Positions 12,701 through 24,700 of a stretch of 64,000 bases of DNA are shown piece by piece. This stretch comes from Desmodus rotundus (taxonomy: Eukaryota > Chordata > Mammalia > Chiroptera > Phyllostomidae): the NCBI RefSeq assembly GCF_022682495.2, contig NC_071398.1:15320934-15384933 (forward strand), read 5' to 3'. How positions within the stretch are numbered: position 1 is the first letter of the stretch; every line of letters begins with the position of its first letter. The position numbers were made by a program, and so were the translations under genes. Under the pieces are notes generated by a model. The model had not been told where the DNA came from and ran no database searches. It was given only the letters and a program-made list of their open reading frames with translations.

Positions 12701-15700
12701 CAGCATAGTAGAGGATGGCTTTCAAAGCCATAAGGGGGTGATATGCCAGGTCATTTGTGTATAAGAGAAGGTATTTTTATAAACTGAAGCAACACCTACA
12801 ATTTATTTAACATTTTCCTATTCCTTTTTAATTTAATCTTCACTAATCCTTTATCTCTGAGATAGATAGTGACTTTAAAAAAAATTAATTTATTGATTTT
12901 AGAGAGAGAAAAATAATGATTTATTGTTCCACTTATTAATGAATTCATTGGTTGCTTCTCGTATGTGCCCTTACCAGGGATCGAACCTGCAACTTTGGCA
13001 TATTGGGATGATGCTCTAACCAACTGAGCTACCTGGCCAGGGCAGATAGTGACTTTTAAAGAATTGAACTTTCTGAACGTCACACAACTGATGAGTAGCA
13101 GAGCTGAGACTAGAAGATCAGATCTTTTCACTCTAGTCTTGGAGCGCTACAGCTACCTCCCAGCAGCAGCAGGTGTGGGGGTTAGAACTCTCTGCTAAAG
13201 GGGATCCCTCCAACTTGTTTTAATTCCTAGAGATTAGCCCTGGCTGTTGTGGCTCAGTGGACTGAGTGCTGGCCTGTGAACAAAATGGTCACCAGTTCAG
13301 TTACCAGTCAGGGCACATGCCTGGGTTGTGAGCTGGGTCTTCAGTGGGGGCACTTGAAAGGCAACCATGTATTGATGTTTCTTTCTCCCTCTTCCTCCTT
13401 TCCCCTCTCTAAAAATAAATAAATAAAACCTTTAAAAAACAAATTCCTAGAGATTAGTGGGATGTACTCTGTGAATGTGTGTACAGAGAATTTCAGTGCT
13501 TGAACACATGTTCACAACTGTATGTGGTCTGTCTCACTTATACTGGTATTGTGTTCTCTTTATGCACAATTGGCATGTCAGTGCTTGCTTAATAATGGTG
13601 AGTACCAGGTGGAGAGGAGGCTACTACTTTAATGCAAAACAGACTTTAAATAAATAAAGGCTTTTCCAAATATACACAGGCTTTTAAAATGTTACCTATG
13701 TGTTCCTTTGGCAATTTTAGACTAACTATTCATAGTGTTTTTAAGATTTATATTTAGAAAAGAATATATTTATATTTAGAATTTTAATCCCTGAAACAAA
13801 AGGTGAGACCTTGAGTGATAACCTACCACACATTTGTGATGAAACAGAAGACGTGAGATATATTGAGCATGTCTCAAAGGTATTCTAGCTCATTTTCTTT
13901 CCAAATGAACACTTTTTTTTTCCCTTCTAAAAAGAGACCAAAGCTGGAACCTGCTTTTTCTAATTTATACAGATTGAGTGATTTTGGAGAGGTGGGGGCA
14001 GGGGCAGCAAATTGGAACTTGTAGAAAGGTTTTGTGAAAATTGTATTTTTTACCTTTTGAATATGTGAAGATGTGTTGCGAAAACAGAATTTGGAGAGGT
14101 AAGGTCTCTGAGAACAAGTATAATAGTGATTACATTTTTGCTCCATTCATTGTGTCTGACACATGATCAAGAATATTTCCCAGATTGTAGCTCCACAGAA
14201 GGCAAGGATCGGTTATTGAATTCCCTCATTGCCACCTATCAGGAGACTTGATAGAAGCTCAGTAGTGCTAGTGGTCATTGAAGCGGGGGGAAAAACTAAA
14301 ATGCACTCCAGAGCACCTCAGATTATTGGATGTAGTATTTTTGAAAATTGCCTTTTTGATGCTTAACTTGAACTCTCGAATTTTTATTATTAGTCAACTG
14401 ACTCATTGATTACATTTTTTGGATTTGCCTTTGAAGGTAAAATTCTAGATGCCTAGAAAATCCTATAGTTCTGCGAAGTTTTAATATAAATTCATTTAAA
14501 AAACAACATATCTCATAGATCTTGAACTCCATAGTATTTAAATGTCTTCTTTCTGGCAAGCTTTAAAAGTAAGCTATTAAGCATGCCAAAAAAGATTAGA
14601 AGGACTGTTGACATAAGAAATGTCCAAACCTGTAGAGAATTTTTATAAGAGTTTATTGGAGCCACAACGTCAACATATGCCAAAGAGCAAGATCTCAAAT
14701 GCCCTTGAGAATAACAGTGTTGCAGCTTCTTTTAGGTATTTGAAATTAAGGGAGGAAGTACATGGAAGATTGGAGAAAGCAAGGCAGAGATTGGATTACA
14801 GGAGAGTTAACAAAATTAACGAAATTATGTGCCCTCTTGAGGGTTACCCCCTTTCAGGGGTATGACTGCTGGTATTTCAAAGTTGTGTTACCCTACACGT
14901 TCGAGAACAATGGGTAGGGCTGGCTTAAAACCTTTCACTGAAGGAGTTACAGGCCTGGGGCATGACTACCCACCATGACCTGCCCAGTTAGGAATTTATG
15001 AGCAGATCAGCCTGTGAAGGTAATTTCGTAGAACTCCCTTTTCATTTCGTCTGTAGCGCTTAAAGCTAGCCTGAGCTCAAGTTTTATTTTTAACTTTTCT
15101 AGATTGTGTTAAGTATTAAGTACAAAGTAGTATCTACTCTACAACAGAGGACACATATTTTTTAAAAAATTTGTGCTATACTAGTTAAATATACTTATCA
15201 TCTAATCCTAATAACTTATTTTAATCCTATTTCTATTTTATATTGTTTAACCGCCCTTCTTTTAAATCAGGTTAAAGATGAAAATGCAAATAAAATATCC
15301 TTTTTATTTTTGAAGTTTTTAAGATGGAGTTTATCAGGAATCATTCAAATATTACTTGACTGTTAGTTTTAGAAATGTGGACATTACCACCTTAATTTTT
15401 TATTGTAAATTCAGTGAGCTGTAACAGAGGAGATAACTAGTGCACCTCAGCTCAGAGATACAAGACTTAAATAGAGTTGGAAATATTCTAATACAGTTTC
15501 CTCATTTTATAAAGATTTGAGTTTTATAGAGCCTAATTATTCATCCAGGGTAACACACTGAGTTAGTAGCAATGACTAACTCTCAAGCCTCCTGATCCCT
15601 TCTAATTCAGTACCCTAGGAGTTTTTCCAGTGTCTGCAGTCCGATTTCTCATCAAGCTACAGATTGAGACTGCCCGTGTGGAGCAAGTAGGATAGATGGA

Positions 15701-18700
15701 AGAAGTGGCATTTTTGTCTGTAGAGCCTTAGTTTGTGAGCGGAATCAGGGCAATCTTAAGGATATTAGATTCTCAGTATAAATGAAGTTTTAGTCTCTAC
15801 TCCATTCTATTTCACACCGAAGTTCATACTCTGGTGTCCCTAGTGACACTATATTCCTGTGTGTCTCTTCCTCGCCAGCTTCTTTGGAACATCTGAGAGC
15901 CTTTTGAGTTCCAGCTGTCTTTGTTTTACGTGGGCCCTGATACCTCTGGATTCATGTAAAACAAATCTGATCCTTCTTCTGTAATAGCCTTTCACATGTG
16001 TGAAATCTTGATCTCTTTCCCAGTCTTAAAAACACTGTAGCAACTGCACCCTCCCCTCACCCTCACCAACATGGTAGTTCCCCTCTGCTTGAACCCTGGT
16101 GTTTGTTTTAGTTCCTTTTCATAGTGCAGTATTGGAAGGGAATAAATACACTCTTGCCAGCTCAGAGAGGATTGGGGATGTCACCCTCCTTGGGCAGATT
16201 TTCTTAGCTTGTGCAGCGGGTTTTCTTAGCTCCATCTCAATATAGATTTAGTGAGTCATAAGTGTGACTAAATCACATGTTTTCTCTTCCCTTGCCTCCC
16301 CCCATGGCTTTTTGATAGGTTGTTTTTGGAACCCAAGATTAAACTTTACAACTATCCTTGTTCAGTTTCATTGAGGTGATTTTGGCCTCTCATAATCAAC
16401 CTTCCAAGCTCAAGAGTCCCAGAAAGCATTTCTGTTTCAGAGTAGTTTGGCTCCCTCCTCAGGAGGATTCCTCAGAGTAATAACAACAGCAAAATACTGA
16501 CCTTTAGCGAACCATGTTCTCTTTCAAGCTTGTCTTGTAAGTCTGTAATGTCTACTTTTCTACCATTGAGAGCATTATTCAAAACTATTTTGCTATTTTC
16601 TTTTTTCTTTGCTAGCTAGATGTAGCATTGCCCCTGCTTGAAAACTGTGTTCTACATCTATAAAATTATCAATGACTTTTTACTGATACATTAATTTGTA
16701 TGCCTGGAGCTGTAATTTTTCCTAAACACTTCTGTGCTTTATAGTGTGTATGTCCCAGTTTTGGGATCAAATGATATGATAATCCATTAAAACAGCACAG
16801 AAATAGAGCAGTTGTCACAGCTGTATTTTAAGCATTTTAATTAAGATTATAGTATTGTTAAATTTGACCGTCTTAGACCTTTAAGTACAGGTCCATTTAA
16901 TTTGTGATTGAGCTGACTGCATCCAGTTACAACTTTCTATTAGAGTCCCTCAGTTTCTACTTGTCCTTCTTTCTTCAAAAACGAGCAGCCGCAGCTGCAG
17001 CCCTTCAGCAGAGAAGAGAGTACGTGTTAAATATAGCCTGACTGCTGCTGTGGTGAAAACTGACACTGCCGCTTGCAGGCTCCGTGCAGTAACATGCTGG
17101 TCCTGAATGTAGGGCAATTGCTAATTCGACTGTAAACAGGGGCTGTAGACGTGACCTCAGCTGCTGCGGTTCTGTATGTAGGTGACAAGAAGAAGAGCCT
17201 GCTTTCAAGTAGCAAGGGCATGTTAAACACAAGATCCAGGTGGTTATCTTGGATTGGGGGAAGCAGGAGGCTGGTATGGTGGAGCAGAGAGGTAAATTGT
17301 CAATGTCCAATAATGTCACCTGTAGGATACTCATTTCACTGGTGTTTATTGTATTTAAATAAATAAAACAAAAGAAAGCCCTGCATGGTCAATGGTAAGA
17401 GTATGTCACAGATGAGGTATTATAATCAATTAGAGGCCCTGGGCTGGAGGGAGGTAGATAATACTGAACCTTGTCTTTTAAATGGGACTCTGGGTAACTC
17501 ATGAGTCTTCCTCTTGGAAAGCATGCATGTACCATTTAGCCTCAGACATATTTATGGTTTATAATTCCAGAGGCAGACATAAGTAAAGTCTTTTGGATCA
17601 TGTCTCATGTAGAATGCACTGTGATGGGAATTCAGGACCTTACACATGACCACTCTTGGATATATGTGTATATAATAAGAAAATTAAAAAAAATAAAATT
17701 TAATTTTCAGACTCACAAGCTGGGAAAAATCCAAGGCATCTACCACTAAATAACCAGCACATCAAAAGTCTTCCAAATAAGTTCACTTCAAAAGTATATT
17801 TAAAAATAATTAATGAATTACAGTTACTCTTTTGATAATAAAAAACAATTTTTTTTGAGCACTGTGCTAGGTATTTGCCAGTAGCTCATTAATTTTTCCC
17901 TACTATCTTTGAAAAGTGAATTAATTCTTAGCTTTATTTTTAGAGATGTGGTGCAGAGAGCTGAAGTACTTTCTCAGTATTATATGGCCACAGACACAGG
18001 GACTGGCATTTGAATCCAGGTCTGTCTGAAATTTAGATTGTGTCACATGTGTTTAGTGGTTTCTGAAGTAGCTGCAATTGATTATATAATCTCACCTCTA
18101 TAAACACAATAAACAGTCTTTATATTTGTCTGCCATGTGTAAGATAGAAAGCCAGTGTCTAAAGAGTATTCTATTTTAAAATTCATACCCTGTTTTTGAG
18201 TTCCTTCAAAAATGGATCATTTACAGGGACAAAAATATTTTAAAGTGTTTATTTATTTGTTTATAGAGAAAGGGGAAGGGAGGGAGAAAGAGTAGGAGAG
18301 AAACATTGATTGATTGCCTCTTGCATGTGCCCCAACGGGGGACTGGCCCGCAACCCAGGCATGTTGCCCTGACCAGGAATCAAACCTACGACTTTTTGCT
18401 TTGTGGGATGCTGCTCAACCAACTCAGCCATACTGGTCAAGGCTGGACAAAACTATTTTAAATGAGAAATCTTGCCAGAGATCTTAGCATTTGATAAAAC
18501 TTAGGTAAATATATATAAATAACTTTTCTGCCTGAAGATACATGACTTTTTTACATTTATAAAGCCTACCATTAGCTTGTCTGTCTACAAAGGTGGAAAA
18601 GTGTGAAAATCTTAATTCTGGTGGAGGCTGGGAAGGGTTGAGAGTGATGGTTACAGGCATTCTAGCTTTGTATCTATAAGAATGTGGAACAAAGTCCCTT

Positions 18701-21700
18701 ATAATCATCTTGTGTATTTAAAAGCATCTGTAGCCCTGGTTGGTGTGGCTCAGTGCATTGAGTGCTGGCCTGTGAACCAAAAGGTTGCTGGTTTGATTCC
18801 CAGTCATGGCACTTGCCTGGGTTGTGGGCCAGGTCCCTGGTTGGGAGTGTGCGAGAGGCAATTGATTGATGTATCTCTCACACACTGATGTTTCTCTCCC
18901 TCTTTTTCTCCCTCCCTTCCCCTCTGTCTAAAAATATGTAAATAAAAACATATTGTTTTTAAGCATCTGTAGTGCTGGCTGGTGTTGCTCAGTAGATTGA
19001 GTGCCAGCCTGTGAACCAAAGGGTCGCTGGTTTGATTCCCAGTCAGGGCACATGCCTGGGTGTGGGCCAGGTCCCCAGTGTGGAGCATGTGAAAGGCAAC
19101 CACACATTGTTGTTTATCTCCCTCTCTTCCTCCCTCCCTTCTCCTCTGTCTAAAAATAAATAAATAAAATCTCTAAAAAAATGTTTAAAAAAGCATCTGT
19201 AGATGACTTTATGTAGAATGGGAGTATTTAAATTTTATTTTATTTGGGTTTTTGAAAAAGTCATGCATTCATGTGTTAAAAATACTAAAGGTACCCAGTT
19301 GACCTCTGTATGGGCAATTGGAGTTACCAGTTAGTTTCTTGGCTGTCAGTCCAGAACTATTTTATGCATTTATAACAATTGTGTATTTTTTCTTTATTTT
19401 TACTACCACATTATGTTTTGCTTTTTCCATATATTCAATCTTGAAAATTTCCTTTTTTAAAAAAAAAAGATTTTATTTACTTACTTTTAGAGAGGGGGGA
19501 GGGAAAGAGAGGGAGAGAAACATCAGTATGTGAGAGATATTAGTCAGTTGCCTCTCATACACCCCTAACTGGGAATCAAACCGGTGACCTTTCAGTTCAC
19601 AGATGGGCGCTCAGTCCACTGAATCACATCAGCCAGGGCAATCTTGGAAATTTTCTTGTACCTTAAACGAACTTCTTGAAAGATTTAAAAACAAATAATA
19701 GCCATCCTAAATGGGTATAAAGTGGTATATCATTGTAGTTTTGATTTGTATTTCCCTAATGACTAATTATGTTGGGCATCTTTACCTGAGTTTATTTGGT
19801 CATTAAGTATATCTTCTCTGGAGAAATGTCTAGTCATATTTTTTGCCCATTTTTTGGTTGAGTTATTTTTGTTATTAAGTTGTAGGAGTTTTTAAAATAT
19901 ATTCTGGATATTAATCCCATATAAGATACATTATTTGCAAATATTTTTTCACATTATATGGGTCGTCTTTTCACTCACTTGATAATGTCCTTTGATGTTT
20001 TTAACTTTGATGGAAGTTCAGTTTATCTGTTTTTTCTTTTGCTGCCTGTGTTTTTAGTGCCATACTTAAGAACTCATTGTTAATCTAAGGTCATGAAAAT
20101 TTGCCCTTTGTTTTTTTCTAAGAGTTTTATCCTTTTAGGTCTTATGTTTAGGTCTTTAATCAATTTTTAGTTAACTTTGTATATGGTGTGACGTATGGTC
20201 CAACTTCCAGTCTTTTGCATGTGTATATCCAGTTTCCCCTATGTCATTGAAGACTGCCTTTATGTTGAAGGCTGCCTTTTCCCACATTGAATGGTCTTAG
20301 AACCTTGTTGGAAAATGAATTGGACATATATTCTGAGGTTTTGTTTTCTGGGCTCTTTATTCTATTTCTTTGGTCTGTGTGTCTTTATGCCAATACTACA
20401 CTGATTTGATTACTGTAGCTTTTTAGTGAGTTTTGAAATCAGGAGGTGTGAGTTCTCCATCTTTTTTCTTTTCTAAGATTGTTTTGTTCTTCAGGGTTCT
20501 TTGAGATTCCATATAAATTTCAGGATATTTTTTTCTATTTCTGCAAAAACACTCTTGGGATTTTGATAGAGATTGCATTGAATTGTACATTGCTTTGGGT
20601 ATTAATATCATCTTAACAACATTAAGTCTTCCAATCCATGAGTATTGGATGCTTTTCATTTATTTAGCTCTTTAATTTTTTTATTAGCAATGTATAGTTT
20701 TCAGTGTATAAAGTTTTCACCTCCTTGGTTAATTCCTTTTATTTTTTTGATGCTACTGTAAAAGGCAATTGATTTTAAAATTTGTTTTTTGGATTGTTCA
20801 TTGAAAGTATATAGAATACAACTGAATTTAGTGTGTTGATTTTATCTTACAACTGCTGACTTAATTTATTAGTGTTAACATTTTTTGTACGTGGATTCTT
20901 TAGAGCTTTCTATGTATAAGATCATGTCTTTTGCATATAGAGATCATTGTACTTCTTCCTTTCTAATTTGGATGCCTTTTCTCTATTTTTTTTCTTTTTT
21001 TTAATTGACACTATCACAGATGTCCCTATTACCCCCGACTTTGCCCACCTTCACCCAGCCCCTGCCTTACCTTCCCTCTGGCCATCACCACACTGTTGTC
21101 TGTGTCTGTGGGTTATGCATATATGTTCTTTGGCTAATCCCTTCACCTTCTTTCATCCTGTCCCCTTCTTTTCCCTCCCCTCTGACTTCTGTCAGCCTGT
21201 TCCATGTGTCCATGCCTGTGTTTCTGTTTGGCAGTTTATTTTGTTTATTAGATTCCACATATAAGTGAGATCATATGGTACTTGTCTTTCTCTTACTGCC
21301 TTATTTCACTTAGCATAATAATCTCCTGGTCCATTTATGCTGTCACAAAAGGTAAGGTTTCCTTCCTTTTTTACAGCCGTGTAGTATTCCATCATGTAAG
21401 TGTACCACAGCTTTTTTATCTACTCATCTACTGATAGACACTTGGGCTGTTTCTAGATCTTGGCTGTTGTAAATAATGCTATTGTGAACATAAGGTGCAT
21501 ATATTCTTTTGAATTGGTGTTTCTAGATTCTTAGGATGTATTCCCAGAATTGGAATCTCTGGGTCAAAAGTCAGTTCCATTTTTAATTTATTGAGGGACC
21601 TCCATACTATTTTCCACAGTGGCTGCACCAGCCTACATTCCCACCAACAGTGCGTGAGGATTCTCCACATCCTCACCAGCAGTTGTTTATTGATTTATTG

Positions 21701-24700
21701 AGAGTAGCCATTCTCACAGGTGTGAGGTGGTATTTCATTGTGGTTCTAATTTGCATTTCTCTGATGATTAGTGATGTTGAGAATTTTTTCACATGTCTTT
21801 TGGCCATCTGTATGTCCTCTTTGGAGAAATGTCTATTCAGGTCCTTTGTCTTTTTTAATTGGATTTTTTGGTGTTTTTGGCGTTGAGTTGTGTAAGTTCT
21901 TTAGACATTAACCGCTTATCCGATATATCATTGATAAATATGGTCTCCCATACGTTGGGTTCCCTTTTCATTTTGTTGATGCATTCTTTTGTTGTACAGA
22001 AGCTTTTTAGTTTGATTTAAACCTATTTTTTTTTCCTTTATTTCCCTTGCCCTAGGAGACATATTGGCAAAATATTGCTACGAGAGATGTCTGATATTTT
22101 ACTGCCTATGTTTTCTTCTAGAATTTCTGTGGTTTTGTGACCTACATTTAAGTCTTTTACCCATTTTGAGTTTATTCTTGTGTATGGTATAAGTTAATGG
22201 TTTAGTTTCACTTTTTTGCATGTGCCTGTCCAATTTTCTCAACACCATTTATTGAAGAGACCGTATTCACTCCATTGTATGCTCTTGCCTCCTTAGTCAA
22301 ATATTATTTGACCGTATAGGCATGGGTTTATTTCTGGCTTCTCTGTTCTGTTCCACTGATCTGTATGACTGTTTTTAATGCCAGTACCAGGCTGTTTTGA
22401 TGACCGTGGCCTTGTAGCATATTTTAATATCAGGTATTGTGATCCCTCCAAGTTGGTTCTTCTTTCTCAAACTTGCTGAGGCTATTTGGGATCTTTTTGG
22501 TCCCACATAAATTTTTGGTTCCCTGGCTGGTGTGGCCCAGTGGATTGGTGCCGGACTGTGAACCCAAAGATTGCCAGTTCGATTCCAGGTCAGGGCACAT
22601 GCCTGGTTTGCGGGCCACGTCCCCAGTGGTGGGCATATGAGAGGCAACCAATACATGTATCTCTCTCACATCAATGTTTTTTTCCCTCTCTCCCTCCCTT
22701 TTCCTCACTCTAAAAATAAATAAATTTTTTTTTTGAGTTTTGGAAGATTTGTTCTAGATATGTGAAATACCCTTGGTATTGTAATAGGAATTGCATTGAT
22801 TTTATAGATTCAGTGCAATGCTTTGTGCAGGATAAACATTTTAATGATGTTAATTCTTCCAGTCCATGAACATGATATATGCTTCAACTTATTTGTATCT
22901 TCCTCATTTTCTTTCTTCAAGTCCTATACTTTTCCAAGTATAAGTATTTTACTTCCTTGGTTAAATTTATTTCTAGCTACCTTACTGTTTTGGTTGCAAT
23001 AGCGAATGGGATTATTTTCTTAGTTTCTCTTTCTGATAGTTCATTATAAGTGTATAGAAATGCCACTGATTTCTGAATATTAATTTTGTATCTTGGTACT
23101 TTGCCAAATTCATTTATTATCATCTGTGAATAATGACAGTTTTAATTCCTCCTTTCCAATTTGGATGCCTTTTATTTCTTCTTGTCTAATTGCTATGGCC
23201 AGTACTTCCAGTATACTATGTTAAAAACAGACACCTCTGTCTTGTTCCTGATCTTAAGAGAAACACTTTTAGATTTGCCCATTAAATATGATGCTGGCTG
23301 TGGCTTTGGATTCCTTTTATTTCTTTAACCTAATTTCTCTGGCTAGACCTTCCAGCCCTATGTTTAATAGAAGTGGCAGACGTGTGGACATCCTTGTTAT
23401 GTTCTTGACCTTAGGGCAAAAGCTTTCAGTCTTTTGTATAATGTTATCTTTGGGTTTTTCATATGCTGCCTTTTTCATTTTGAGGAGATTCCCTTCTGTT
23501 TCTAATTTATTGGGTGATTTTTTTTTTAAAGGGCATTGAATTATGGCAAGTGCTTCTTCTGCATCAATTGAAATGAACATAAGTGGGTTTTCCCCCCTTC
23601 ATTGTAGTAATTGATTTTCATGTTTTGAACCACCCTTACATTCTGGAAATAAATCTCGGTCATGATGTCATACTAGAATTCTTCTAATACACTGCTGGAT
23701 TCAGTTTGCTAGTATTTTGTTGAGGAGTTTTGCATCTATATTCACAGGGGATAGTCTAGATTTCTTGAAGTGCCTTTGTCTGACTTTGATAATCAGTGCA
23801 TTGCTGGCCTTAGAATGAGTTAGGAAGTGTTCTCACTTCCTATTTAATCTTTTGGAGGAGTTCAAGGACTGTTGTTAATTCTTCTTTAGATATTTGGGCA
23901 AAGTTTTTGTGATAGGAAAAAATGAATTAGGTAATTTTTGGAGCTGTCAGTAGTGTTCAAGGAACTAGAAAGGTGTTTGGAGGACTGCAAGTTTCCATAA
24001 GCACAATCAAAAATGACTACTGCTTCAGCCAACTTACAAATATCTCTTGGCCTCTTACCTTTGTTCCAGGGCTTCTTTCTTCTCATTTACGTGCCATTTT
24101 CCTTGGAATCACATGTTCTATAACACCTCCAAGTCTGTTTTGGGGTATTTAGTTGTGAAGACTGGGCACCCTCCGAAAGGAGGCTTGGCAGTGTTTCTTC
24201 AGCCTTTAAGTTACTTTGCACATTCTAGGATCTTTAAGTCACCCCTGAAGAGGAGGCTAGTGATCTCAAATTCAGTAATAAAAAGCTTAAGGCAGAAAAA
24301 TTTTGCCTAAGCACCAAAGATTTCTGGGTTTTGTTTTCACCCTGTTAGTGAGGCTGCATTTTGCACAGATTGGCTCCTCCTTTGTTTTCCCTTCTTTATC
24401 TGCCTAAGATGAGGGTATTAATTACTGTTTTCATCTTCTTTTCCATTATTCTAGAATTCATGGTTAGGTCCTTTTGTTTGAAGTTGTATAGAAAAGGCCA
24501 AAAATAATTCCTTAGAGTTCAAAGGAGGAAGCTTTGCCTCATTTTATTTTGGATTCTAACTGGGCATCCAGCTGTGTCAGCCACTATCAACAAAACTGAT
24601 CAGTGGTGACTCTGCCTGAGTATAATGACTTTCAAACATTTATGACAGCTTCCGATGATAAAAAGTAACTTTTATAGCCTGACATAGTACATAACAAAAA

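Noticed and set aside
14620..14865. 81-residue basic ORF in the NFATC3 intron
   Set aside because: No recognisable domain, no splice or poly(A) context, and its length is expected by chance in 64 kb.
17005..17334. 109-residue minus-strand ORF
   Set aside because: Low-complexity Cys/Ser composition, no known family, and two frames are open together, which indicates base composition rather than selection.
18682..18888. Recurring ORFs reading [24 protein letters not shown] peptides at many loci (for example 18682, 30363, 41058, 57368)
   Set aside because: They look like a protein family but are translations of the tRNA-derived SINE head. They appear wherever a SINE sits, in both orientations, without gene structure.
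18733..19202. Regularly spaced direct repeats resembling a CRISPR-like array
   Set aside because: The spacing comes from two SINEs and target-site copies, the 'spacers' are 220-bp SINEs, and this is vertebrate nuclear DNA.
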